This document shows positions 23,257 to 34,862 of a stretch of 64,000 bases of DNA, one piece after another (position 1 is the first letter of the stretch; the number at the start of each line of letters is the position of its first letter). The DNA is taken from assembly GCF_003086295.3 (NCBI RefSeq), contig NC_092039.1:94325061-94389060 (forward strand). Direction: 5' to 3'. The stretch is from Arachis hypogaea. Lineage: Eukaryota > Streptophyta > Magnoliopsida > Fabales > Fabaceae. The position numbers and the translations under genes are program-made. Below the pieces are notes generated by a model that was not told the origin of the DNA, made no database searches, and was given only the letters and a program-made list of their open reading frames with translations.

Positions 23257-24882
23257 TGATGAGCGGATAATTTATACGTTTTTTGGCATTATTTTTAGGT
23301 AGTTTTTAATATAATCTAGTTACTTTTAGGGATGTTTTCATTATTTTTTATGCTAAATTCACATTTCTGGACCTTACTATGAGTTTGTGTGTTTTTCTGT
23401 GATTTTAGGTATTTTCTGGCTGAAATTGAGGGACCTGAGCAAAACTCTTATAAGAGGTTGACAAAAGACTGCTGATGCTGTTGGAATCTGACCTCCCTGC
23501 ACTTGAATTAGATTTTCTGGAGCTACAAAACTTCAAATGGCGCGCTCTCAACGGCGTTGGAAAGTAGACATCTAGAGCTTTCCAGCAATATATAATAGTC
23601 CATACTTTATTCGTGATTTGACGACGTAAACTGGCGCTCAACGCCAGTTCCATGTTGCTGTCTGGAGTCAAACGCCAGAAACACGTCACGAACCGGAGTT
23701 GAACGCCCAAAACACGTTACAACATGGCGTTCAACTCCAAGAGAAGCCTCAACTCGTGGATAGATCAAGCTCAACCCAAACATACACCAAGTGGGCCCTG
23801 GAAGTGGATTTATGCATCAATTACTTACTCATGTAAACCCTAGTAGCTAGTCTAGTATAAATAGGATAGTTTTCTATTGTATTAGACATCTTGGGACATT
23901 TAGTTCTCAGACATTGGGGGCTGGCCATTCGGCCATGCCTGGACCTTTCACTTATGTATTTTCAACGGTGGAGTTTCTACACACCATAGATTAAGGGTGT
24001 GGAGCTCTGCTGTACCTCAAGTTTCAATGCAATTACTACTATTTTCTATTAAATTCGATTTATTCCTGTTCTAAGATATTCGTTGCACTTCAACTTGATG
24101 AATGTGATGATCCGTGACACTCATCATCATTCTCACCTATGAACACGCGTGACTGACAACCACTTCCGTTCTACCTTAGACCGGGCGCATATCTCTTGGA
24201 TTTCTTAATCAGAATTTTCGTGGTATATGCTAGAATTGATGGCGGCATTCATGGGAATCCGGAAAGTCTAACCTTGTCTGTGGTATTCCGAGTAGGATTC
24301 CGGGATTGAATGACTGTGACGAGCTTCAAATCCTGAAGGCTGGGCGTTAGTGACAGACGCAAAAGAATAACGGGATTCTATTCCAACCTGATTGAGAACC
24401 GACAGATGATTAGCCGTGCTGTGACAGAGCATTTGGACCATTTTCACTGAGAGGATGGGATGTAGCCATTGACAACGGTGATGCCCTACATACAGCTTGC
24501 CATGGAAAGGAGTAAGAAGGATTGGATGAATGTAATAAGAAAGTAGAGATTCGGAAGGAACACAGCACCTCCATGCACCTATCTAAATTCCCACCATTGG
24601 ATTACATGAGTAACTTTATCTTTATTTCCTGTTTATTTTATTTATCTTTTGAATATCTAATCAAATCATATTTGAATCAACCTGACTGAGATTTATAAGA
24701 TGACCATAGATTGCTTCATACCAACAATCTCCGTGGGATCGACCCTTACTCACGTAAAGTATTACTTGGATGACCCAGTGCACTTGCTGGTTAGTTGTGC
24801 AGAGTTGTGACTAAGTGTAATTCACGTGTGAGAGCTACCAAACTATTGGAGCCATTGTTGATGATCACAAATTCGTGCACCA
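23257..24882 (+). repeat. 5' LTR of the Athila-type element (1626 bp)
   Basis: TGATGAGCGG...TTCGTGCACCA. It carries four imperfect palindromes at 23631, 23662, 23693 and about 23724 (31-bp spacing). A TATAAATAG word near 23858 is a plausible core promoter. Confidence 0.9.
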
Positions 24883-24888
24883 AGATTT

Positions 24889-24906
24889 TGGCGCCGTTGC
24901 CGGGAA
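24889..24906 (+). promoter_or_regulatory. Primer binding site, tRNA-Asp type
   Basis: TGGCGCCGTTGCCGGGAA lies 6 bp after the LTR and matches the tRNA-Asp complement used by Athila elements except near the inner end. Confidence 0.8.
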
Positions 24907-24939
24907 TTGTTCGAGTATGGAAAACTCACGGTTCATCTT

Positions 24940-26340
24940 GTTGCTCAGATTAGGTAATTTTTTTTATTTCCTTTTCAAAAAATTTTTTTTTTTCAAAATT
25001 TTTCTTTTCTTTTTCGTTTTTCTAATAATGTTTTTCAAAAAAATAATAAAAATACAAAAAAATCATAAAATCATAAAAAAAAACCAAAAATATTTTGTGT
25101 TCTTGTTTGAGTCTTGAGTCAATTTTAAGTTTGGTGTCAATTGCATGCTTTAAAAATTTTTCTTGCATTTTTCGAAAATTCATGCATTCATAGTGTTCTT
25201 CATGATCTTCAAGTTGTTCTTGGTAAGTTTTCTTGTTTGATCTTGATGATTTCTTGTTTTGTGTTGTTTGTTGTTTTTCATATGCATTTTTCGTTTGTTA
25301 GAGTCCATGCATTAAAGATTTCTAAGTTTGGTGTCTTGCATGTTTTCTTTGCATCAAAAATTTTTCAAAAATATATTCTTGATGTTCATCATGATCTTCA
25401 AAGTGTTCTTGGTGTTCATCTTGACATTCATAGTGTTCTTGCATGCATCTTGTGTTTTGATCCAAAATTTTCATGTTTTGGGTCGCTTTTGTATTTTTCT
25501 CTCTCATCATAAAAAATTCAAAAATAAAAAAATATCTTTTCCTTTATTTCTCTCCAAAATTTCGAAAATTTGAGTTGACTTAGTCAAAAATTTTTAAAAT
25601 TAGTTATTTCTTGTAAGTCAAGTCAAATTTTCAATTTTAAAAATCTTATCTTTTCAAAATCTTTTTCAAAAATCATATCTTTCTCATTTTTTTCTATTTT
25701 TTTTCGAAAACTTTGAAAATTATTTTCCAAAAATCTTTTTCTTAATTTTATTTCAAATTTTCGAAAATTATGCTAACAATTAATATGATTGATTCAAAAA
25801 TTTGAAGTTTGCTACTTTCTTGTTAAGAAAGGTTCAATCTTTAAATTCTAGAATCTTATCTTTTAATTTCTTGTTAGTTAAGTAATCAATTTTAATTTTA
25901 AAAATTAAATCTATCTTATCTTATCTTTTATATCATATCTTTTTCAAAAATTTAATTTCAAAATATCTTATCTAACTTCTTATCTTCTTATCTTTTCAAA
26001 TTTGATTTTAATATCTTTTTCAACTAACAATTTGACTTTTTGTTTGTTTCTTATCTTTTTCAAAACCACCTAACTACTTTTCCCTCTTTAATTTTCGAAA
26101 ATATCTCATCCCTTTTTCAAAAATTCTTTTTAATTAACTAATTGTTTTAAATTTAATTCTATCTTATCTTTAATTTTCGAAAATCACTAACTACTTCTTT
26201 TCAAATTTATTTTCGAAATTTCTTTCCTCTCCCCTTCTTCTATTTATTTATTTATTTACTAACACTTCTCTTCACCTCTCTTCATCTCAAATCACTGCCC
26301 CTACCTATTCATTCTTCTTCACTCCTATTCCCTTTCTTCT
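24940..26340 (+). other. T-rich untranslated leader of the Athila-type element
   Basis: About 1.4 kb of T/A-rich sequence without coding content. The palindrome TTTTCGAAAA and near variants recur (about 25164, 25558, 25699, 25751, 26092, 26174, 26209). AAGTTTGGTGT occurs at 25127 and 25324, and CTTATCTT runs are common. Confidence 0.7.
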
Positions 26341-26396
26341 TCTACTAACATAAAGGAATCTCTATACTGTGACATAGAAGATTTCTCTTTCTTTTC

Positions 26397-28034
26397 TTGT
26401 TCTCTTCTTCCCTATATGAGCAGGAACAAGGAAAAGGCATTCTTGTTGAAGCTGATCCTGAACCTGAAAGGACTCTGAAGAGGAAATTAAGAGAAGCTAA
26501 ATTACAACAATCCAGAGACAACCTTTCTGAAATTTTTGAACAAGAAAAGAAGATGGCAGCCGAACCCAACAACAATAATGCAAGGAGAATGCTAGGTGAT
26601 TTCACTAAACCAACATCCAAATTTGATGGAAGAAGCATCTCCATTTCGGCCATTGGAGCAAACAATTTTGAGCTGAAACCTCAATTAGTTGCTCTAATGC
26701 AACAGAACTGAAAGTTTCATGGATTTCCATCTGAAGATCCTTACCAGTTTTTAACTGAGTTGTTGCAGATTTGTGAGACTGTAAAGACGAATGGAGTAGA
26801 TCCTGAAGTCTACAGGCTCATGCTTTTCCCTTTTGCTGTAAGAGACAGAGCTAGAACATGGTTGGACTCACAACCTAAAGATAGCATGGACTCCTGGGAT
26901 AAGCTGGTCACAGCCTTCTTGGATAAATTCTTTCCTCCTCAAAAGCTGAGCAAGCTTAGAATGGATGTTCAGACCTTCAAACAAAAAGATGGTGAATCCC
27001 TCTATGAAGTTTGGAAAAGATACAAGCATATGACCAAAAAGTGTCCTTTTGACATCTTTTCAGAATGGATCATATTAGATATATTCTATTATGGTCTATC
27101 TAAGTTTTCCAAGATGTCATTGGACCATTCTGCAGGTGGATCCATTCACCTAAAGAAAACGCCTGCAGAAGCTCAAGAACTTATTGACATGGTTGCAAAT
27201 AACCAATTCATGTACACTTCTGAGAGGAATTCCGTGAATAATGGGACGCCTCAGAGGAAGGGAGTTCTTGAAATTGATGCTCTGAATGCCATATTGGCTC
27301 AGAACAAAGTGTTGACTCAGGAAGTCAACATGATCTCTCAAAGTCTGAATGGATGGCAAAATGCATCAAATAGTATTAAAGAGGGAGCTTCTGAAGAAGC
27401 TTATGATCCTGAGAACCCTGCAATGGCAGAGGTTAATTACATGGGTGAACCTTATGGAAACACCTATAATTCATCATGGAGAAATCATCCAAATTTCTCA
27501 TTGAAGGATCAACAAAAGCCTCAACAAGGCTTTAATAATGGTGGAAGAAACAGGCTAAGCAATAACAAGCCTTTTCCATCATCTTCTCAACAACAGACAG
27601 AGAATTCTGAACAGAGCCCCTCTAACTTATCAAACATAGTCTCTGATCTGTCTAAGGCCACTTTAAGTTTCATGAGTGAAACAAGATCCTCCATTAGAAA
27701 TTTGGAGGCACAAGTGGGCCAGCTGAGTAAGAAAATCATTAAAACTCCTCCCAGTATTCTCCCAAGCAATACAGAAGAGAATCCAAAGGGAGAGTGCAAG
27801 GCCATTGATGTAATCAATATGGCCGAATGCACAAGGGAGGAGAAGGATGAAAATCCTAGTGAGAAAGACCTCCTGAGACATCTCTCAAGCAAGAAGGAGT
27901 TCCCTATTGAGAACCTAAAGGAATCTGAGGCTCATATAGAGACCATAGAGATTCCACTAAATCTTCTTCTGTCATTCATGAGCTCTGAAGACTATTCTTC
28001 CTCAAAAGAGGATGATGATATGACTGGAGAGTAA
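26397..28034 (+). pseudogene. Athila-type gag, interrupted
   Basis: One frame with an in-frame TGA at 26709-26711 and a terminal TAA at 28032-28034. An ATG at 26553 (MAAEPNNNN) is a likely start. The core capsid-like domain is FHGFPSEDPYQFL, then VRDRARTWLDSQP, DKFFPPQKLSKLRMDV, GESLYEVWKRYK and a C-terminal SSIRNLEAQVGQLSKK region, as in Athila/retrotransposon gag. It would form the virus-like particle. No CCHC knuckle is visible. It reads in the same frame into protease, as usual for gag-pro. Confidence 0.85.
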
Positions 28035-28605
28035 GCTGCTCAATATCTAGGAGCTATCATGAAGCTGAATGCCAAGTTGTTTGGTAATGAGACTTGGGAA
28101 GGTAAACCTCCCTTGCTCATTAGTGAACTAGATACACGGGTTCAGTAAACTCTACCTCAAAAGAAACAAGATCCTGGGAAATTCTTAATACCCTATACCA
28201 AAGGCACCATGACCTTTGAAAAAGCTCTGTGTGACCTGGGGTCAAGCATAAATCTTATGCCACTCTCTGTAATGGAGAAACTAGGGATCATTGAGGTACA
28301 GCCTGCCTTATTCTCATTACAATTGGCAGACAAGTCAGTAAGACAAGCTTATGGATTAGTAGAGGACATATTAGTAAAGGTTGAAGGCCTTTACATCCTG
28401 CTGATTTCATAATCCTAGACACTAGGAAGGAAGAGGATGAATGCATCATCCTTGGAAGACCTTTCCTAGCCACAGCAGGTGCTGTAATAGATGTTAACAG
28501 AGGAGAATTAGTCCTTCAATTGAATGGGGACTACCTTGTGTTTAAGGCACACTGCCACCCCTCTGTAACAAAAGAGAGTAAGCATGCAGAGCTTCTCTCA
28601 GTATA
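28035..28605 (+). pseudogene. Retropepsin-like protease fragment, frameshifted
   Basis: Continues the gag frame after the TAA at 28032, with another TAA at 28146. The active-site region is KALCDLGSSINLMPLSV (28220-28270), which has Leu-Gly after the Asp, as in Athila-type proteases. A one-base deletion near 28400 shifts the frame; the rest (ILDTRKEEDECIILGRPFLA) is read in the next frame to a TAG near 28605. Reverse transcriptase should follow but does not. Confidence 0.8.
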
Positions 28606-28625
28606 GAGTCCAAAAGAGCCACCAC

Positions 28626-28730
28626 AATCAAACTCTAAGTTTGGTATTGGGAGGCCACAACCAAACTCTAAGTTTGGTGTTGAGAAGACCCTACATTCAA
28701 ACTCTAAGTTTGGTATTGGAAAACCTTCAT
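28626..28730 (+). repeat. Short tandem repeats with AACTCTAAGTTTGGT
   Basis: Three imperfect units with AAGTTTGGTRT at 28637, 28670 and 28706. The same word occurs at 25127, 25324, 29682 and 31959 in this element. Confidence 0.75.
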
Positions 28731-28962
28731 CATGCTCTGAACTTCTCTAAGGTTCCATGAGAGTCCACTGTCAAGCTAGTGACATTAAAAGAGCGCTTGT
28801 TGGGAGGCAACCCAATTTTTATTTATCTAATTTTATTTTTAATTTATTGTTATTTTGTGTTTTAGTAGGTTCATGATCATGAAGAGTCACGAAAAAAATA
28901 TTAAAATTAAAAACAGAATCAAAAACAGCAGAGAAAAAATCACACCGTGGAGGAAGGAATTA

Positions 28963-29204
28963 CTGGCGTTTAAACGCCAGTAAGGTGCATCTGGCTGGCG
29001 TTCAACGCCAGAACAGAGCATGGATCTGGCGCTGAACACCAGAAACTAGCAACATCCTGGTGTTTGGACGCCAGGAATGTGCCCTGAGGAAAGCTGGCGC
29101 TGAATGCCAGTAACAAGCATGGAACTGGCGTTCAACGCTAGAAACATGCTGCACATGGGCGTTGAACGCCCAGAACGTGCATCACTCCGGCGTTTAAACG
29201 CCAG
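28963..29204 (+). repeat. Eight-unit array of 17-18-nt palindromes with ~31-bp period
   Basis: Imperfect palindromes of the type CTGGCGTTnAACGCCAG start at 28963, 28995, 29026, 29056, 29094, 29125, 29156 and 29187 (steps 32, 31, 30, 38, 31, 31, 31). Base changes often hit only one arm. The array sits between the protease remnant and the third ORF, in what would be the leader of that ORF. Confidence 0.9.
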
Positions 29205-29730
29205 AATGGTATGCTAAGGCATTTTACATGCCTAATTGGTGCAGGGATGTAAATCCTTGACACATCAGGATCTGTGGACCCCACAGGATCATCTCAAGAT
29301 CTGTGGACCCCACAGGATCCCCACCTAACATATTCCCACCGTACCTCCTAATCCTATAACACACTTTCCCAAAAACCCTTCACCAATCACCTCAATCTCT
29401 CTTCCCAATTACCCCCTTCACCACTCACATCCATCAACTCTTCCCCATAAACCCCACCTACCTTCAAAATTCAAAAATCTTGCCCACCCAAACCCACCCT
29501 AAATGGCCGAACCTACCCTCTCCCCCTCCCTATATATACCCCTCCATTCTACTTCATTTTCACACAACACAACCCCCTCTTCTATACCTTGGCCGAAACC
29601 TACACCTCCCCTTCTCCTCTATTTTTTCTTCTTCTTCTTCTTCTCTTCTTTCTTCTCTTGCTCGAGAACGAGCAATATTTTAAGTTTGGTGTGGTAAAAG
29701 CATAAGCTTTTTCTTTTTCCATAACCATTG

Positions 29731-30879
29731 ATGGCACTCAAGACCGGAGAATCCTCTAGAAAAGGGAAAGGGAAGACAAAAGCTTCCACCTCCGAGTCAT
29801 GGGAGATGGAAAGATTCATCTCCACAGCCCATCAAGACCACTTCTATGATGTTGTGGCCAAGAAGAAGGTGATCCCTGAGGTCCCTTTCAAGCTCAAGAA
29901 AAATGAGTATCCGGAGATCCGACATGAGATCCAAAGAAGAGGTTGGGAAGTTCTAACCAACCCCATTCAACAAGTCAGAATTTTAATGGTTTAAGAGTTC
30001 TATGCCAATGCATGGATCACTAGGAACCATGATCAAAGTATGAACCCGAATCCAAAGAACTATCTTACAATGGTGCGGGGGAAATACTTAGATTTTAGTC
30101 CGAAAAATGTGAGGTTGGCGTTCAACTTGCCCATGATGCAAGGAGATGAACGCCCCTACACTAGAAGGGTCAACTTTAATCAAAGGTTAGACCAAGTCCT
30201 TATGGACATATGTGTGGAAGGAGCTCAATGGAAAAGAGACTCCAAAGGCAAGCCGGTTCAACTAAGAAGACTGGACCTCAAGCCTGTGGCTAGAGGATGG
30301 TTGGAGTTCATTCAACGCTCCATCATCCCCACTAGCAACCGATCTGAAGTTACTGTGCATCGAGCCATCATGATTCATAGCATCATGATTGGAGAGAAAG
30401 TAGAAGTTCATGGAGTCATCTCCCATGAATTCTACAAAATAGCCGATAAGTCCTCTACTTTGGCAAGGCTAGCTTTTCCTCATCTTATTTGCCATCTATG
30501 TTACTCAGTTGGAGTTATCATAGAATGAGACATCCTCATTGAGGAGGACAAGCCCATCACTAAGAAAAGGATAGAGCAAACAAGAGAGCCCACTCATGGA
30601 GCCCAAGGGACGCATGAGGAAGCTCATCACCAAGAAATCCCGGAGATGCCTCAAGGGTTGCACTTTCCTCCCAACAACTATTGGGAACAACTCAATACTT
30701 CCTTAGAATATTTGAGTTACAATGTGGAACAATTAAGGGTGGAACATCAAGAGCACTCCATCATTCTCCATGAAATAAGAGAAGATCAAAGAGCAATGAG
30801 GGAGGAGCAACAAAGGCAAGAAAGGGACATAGAAGAGCTTAAGGACATCATTGGTCCTTCAAGAAGAAGACGCCACTAA
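29731..30879 (+). pseudogene. Third ORF of the Athila-type element (putative plant transposon protein domain), two in-frame stops
   Basis: A single frame from ATG 29731 to the stop at 30879, broken by TAA 29992-29994 and TGA 30526-30528. Recognisable features: basic N-terminus (SSRKGKGKTKAST); the region YANAWITRNHD to LAFNLPMMQGDE, which resembles the plant transposon protein domain found in Athila-like elements; RGWLEFIQRSIIPTSNRSEV; and a C-terminal predicted coiled coil (HSIILHEIREDQRAMREEQQRQERDIEELKD, residues about 345-375) ending in RRRRH. It occupies the env-like position, but I see no signal peptide or membrane segment. The function is unknown. Confidence 0.75.
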
Positions 30880-31971
30880 GGTGGACTCATTCCTTGTTCT
30901 TATTTCTCTGTTTTTCGATTTTCATGCTTCATGTCTATTTATGTTTTGTGTCTCTAATTCATGATCATTAGTATTTAGTAACTGTGTCTTAAAGTTATGA
31001 ATAATTCCATTAATCCTTCACCTCTCTTAAATGAAAAATGTTTTAATTCAAAAGAACAAGAAGTACATGAATTTCGAATTTATCCTTGAATTTAGTTTAA
31101 TTATATTGATGTGGTGACAATACTTTTTGTTTTCTGAATGAATGATTGAACAGTGCATATTTTTTATCTTGTTGTTTATGAATGTTAAAATTATTGGCTC
31201 TTGAAAGAATGATGAACAAAGAGAAATGTTATTGATGATCTAAAAAATCATAAAATTGATTCTTGAAGCAAGAAAAAGCAGTGAAAAACAAAAGCTTGCG
31301 AAAAAAAAGGTGAAAAAAATAGAAAGAAAAAGAAAAAGCAAGTAGAAAAAGCCAATAGCCCTTAAAACCAAAAGGCAAGGGTAAAAAGGATCCAAGGCTT
31401 TGAGCATCAATGGATAGGAGGGCCCAAGGAACTAAAATCCAGGCCTAAGCGACTAAATCAAGCTGTCCCTAACCATGTGCTTGTGGCATGCAAGTCCAAG
31501 TAAAAAGCTTGAGACTGAGTGGTTAAAGTCATGATCCAAAGCAAAAAGAGTGTGCTTAAGAGCTCTGGACACCTCTAACTGGGGACTCTAGCAAAGCTGA
31601 GTCACAATCTGAAAAGGTTCACCCAGTTATGTGTCTGTGGCATTTATGTATCCGGTGGTAATACTGGAAAACAAAATGCTTAGGGCCACGGCCAAGGCTC
31701 ATAAAAGTAGATGTGTTCAAAAATCAACATACTTAACTAGGAGAATCAATAACTATCCGAAATTCTAAGTTCCTAGAGAAGCCAATCATTCTAAACTTCA
31801 AAGGAAAAAGTGAGATGCCAAAACTGTTTAGAAGCAAAAAGCTACAAGTCCCGCTCATCTAATTAGAATTAATATTCATTGATATTTTGGAATTTATAGT
31901 ATATTCTCTTCTTTTTATCCTAATTGATTTTCGGTTGCTTGGGGACAAACAACAATTTAAGTTTGGTGTTG
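30880..31971 (+). other. 3' untranslated region of the Athila-type element
   Basis: A-rich sequence without coding content. It ends TTGCTTGGGGACAAACAAC... and AAGTTTGGTGTTG directly before the 3' LTR. The GGGGAC stretch is the best polypurine-tract candidate but is not adjacent to the LTR. Confidence 0.6.
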
Positions 31972-33580
31972 TGATGAGCGGATAATTTATACGCTTTTTG
32001 GCATTGTTTTTAGGTAGTTTTTAATATAATCTAGTTACTTTTAGGGATGTTTTCATTAGTTTTTATGCTAAATTCACATTTCTGGACTTTACTATGAGTT
32101 TGTGTGTTTTTCTGTGATTTTAGGTATTTTCTGGCTGAAATTGAGGGACCTGAGCAAAACTCTGATAGGAGGCTGACAAAGGACTGCTGATGCTGTTGGA
32201 ATCTGACCTCCCTGCACTCGAATTAAATTTTCTGGAGCTACAGAACTTCAAATGGCGCGCTCTCAACGGCGTTGGAAAGTAGACATCCAGAGCTTTCCAT
32301 CAATATATAATAGTCCATACTTTATTCGTGATTTGACGACGTAAACTGGCGCTCAACGCCAGTTCCATGTTGCTGTCTGGAGTCAAACGCCAAAAACACG
32401 TCACGAACCGGAGTTGAACGCCCAAAACACGTTACAACTTGGCATTCAACTCCAAGAGAAGCCTCAACTCGTGGATAGATCAAGCTCAACCCAAACATAC
32501 ACCAAGTGGGCCCTGGAAGTGGATTTATGCATCAATTACTTACTCCTGTAAACCCTAGTAGCTAGTCTAGTATAAATAGGATAGTTTTCTATTGTATTAG
32601 ACATCTTGGGACGTTTAGTTCTCAGACATTGGGGGCTGGCCATTCGGCCATGCCTGGACCTTTCACTTATGTATTTTCAACGGTGGAGTTTCTACACACC
32701 ATAGATTAAGGGTGTGGAGCTCTACTGTACCTCAAGTTTCAATGCAATTACTACTATTTTCTATTCAATTCGATTTATTCCTGTTCTAAGATATTCGTTG
32801 CACTTCAACTTGATGAATGTGATGATCCGTGACACTCATCATCATTCTCACCTATGAACGCGCGTGACTGACAACCACTTCCGTTCTACCTTAGACCGGG
32901 CGCATATCTCTTGGATTTCTTAATCAGAATTTTCGTGGTATATGCTAGAATTGATGGCGGCATTCATGGGAATCCGGAAAGTCTAACCTTGTCTGTGGTA
33001 TTCCAAGTAGGATTCCGGGATTGAATGACTGTGACGAGCTTCAAATCCTGAAGGCTGGGCGTTAGTGACAGACGCAAAAGAATAACGGGATTCTATTCCA
33101 ACCTGATTGAGAACCGACAGATGATTAGCCGTGCTGTGACAGAGCATTTGGACCATTTTCACTGAGAGGATGGGATGTAGCCATTGACAACGGTGATGCC
33201 CTACATATAGCTTGCCATGGAAAGGAGTAAGAAGGATTGGATGAATGTAATAAGAAAGTAGAGATTCGGAAGGAACACAGCACCTCCATGCACCTATCTG
33301 AAATTCCCACCATTGGATTACATGAGTAACTTTATCTTTATTTCCATTTTATTTTATTTATCTTTTGAATATCTAATCCAATCATATTTGAATCAACCTG
33401 ACTGAGATTTACAAGATGACCATAGATTGCTTCATACCAACAATCTCCGTAGGATCGACCCTTACTCACGTAAGGTATTACTTGGACGACCCAGTGCACT
33501 TGTTGGTTAGTTGTGCGGAGTTGTGACTAAGTGTAATTCACGTGTGAGAGCTACCAAACTATTGGAGCCATTGTTGACGA
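31972..33580 (+). repeat. 3' LTR of the Athila-type element, right end truncated
   Basis: Collinear with 23257-24864 with scattered substitutions. The shared sequence stops at ATTGTTGACGA, so the last ~18 bp (down to TTCGTGCACCA in the left copy) are missing. Palindromes lie at 32346, 32377, 32408 and about 32439, again 31 bp apart. Confidence 0.9.
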
Positions 33581-34217
33581 GTAAATAAATTGAATTAAAT
33601 AAATAAGTAATTTGTGCAAATACAAAAATATTTACTATTTATAAAAATTAATATTTTTTAATCATTTTTATTATATTTTATAATATATTTCATAATATTT
33701 TTATTATTATTAAAAGTAAAAGATATTTTTGGAGAGGTTTTTAAAATTTGACTGGAGTTTGATAATGGTGAGTTTTATGGTGCCTTTTATTATAGTATCT
33801 AAATTGTCTAATTTACTTTTAAAAGTAAAAAATAAAATGTTTAAAATAAAAAATAAAATATTTAAAATTTATTAAATATTATGTATTTGCTTTTTTTGAT
33901 AAGTTAAGTTCAATGTGAAAGACACCATAGTATTCACCTTTGATAATAGATAAAAAACATAACAATCAAAGAACCAGTATTCCTCGTTTTTCCAAAAGGA
34001 AACCTTCCTGGAAGTTCGAAATGTTATGCTTACCGCGTGGACTGACGAAACCAGCATTTGCATTGACTTGATCGACTAAGAAAGCTTCAGCATCTTAGCT
34101 CGCTTCCAAATATATTAGTACATTGTATCTCCAAGATTGTTATAAAAAGTTATTATTTATACTTAAAATCAATCACTAAAAATATTATTTTAATATATAT
34201 TTTATATTAATAATTCA

Positions 34218-34256
<39 letters not shown>

Positions 34257-34815
34257 CTTACTTTATTTTCATTCTTTTTATATTATGTAGAATTATTATG
34301 AACAAAATAATTAAAAACGAATAGAATTAAAAAGTTTATTAGACGCATATTTTTTTTAAAAAATAACACTAAATTAATTTATTATGTAAAAAAAAAATTA
34401 TAACTAATTATAATTATTAGTTTCTAAATAAGTGAACATAGTTATTTAATCATCAGAATTAAATTTAGAATCGGATAAAAGCCAATGAAAAAATCAACAA
34501 TCTTATCACATGTAGTTAAAAAAAAAAATTAACAACCAAACAATTATCTGTATTAAATAGAAGTGAATTTGTAAGGTCTTTATCTTATTTATCTCTTTTC
34601 ATATTTTCTTTTATTGTCAAAATTGTTAATACAATATACTATTTATTGTAATCTTCTGACTTCTAGTGTTTCTTTAATAGATAAAAATTATTCTCAAATT
34701 ATTGTTGTCTTCTTTCGAGATTTTTTTCTTAATTACGTTTTCTATTTATTTTTATTATAGATTTATATATTATGATCATGATGTTTGGTTTTATGCTGAC
34801 ATATTATTATTATTA

Positions 34816-34862
<47 letters not shown>

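Larger units (their letters stand above)
23257..33580 (+). mobile_element. Athila-type Ty3/gypsy element lacking reverse transcriptase and integrase
   Basis: Flanked by LTRs starting TGATGAGCGG (23257-24882 and 31972-33580). A tRNA-Asp-type primer site, a T-rich leader, gag, protease and a third ORF follow in order. After protease the sequence passes straight into non-coding repeats, with no reverse transcriptase, RNase H or integrase. It is therefore a non-autonomous derivative that would need enzymes in trans. All reading frames have stops. The right LTR lacks its last ~18 bp, so no target duplication can be scored. The left flank is LINE; the right flank is unrelated AT-rich DNA. Confidence 0.85.

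Noticed and set aside
28963..29204. Possible CRISPR-like array (regular short palindromic repeats)
   Set aside because: The plant nuclear context, non-identical repeats and absence of unique spacers or cas genes exclude it; it is a retrotransposon-internal array.
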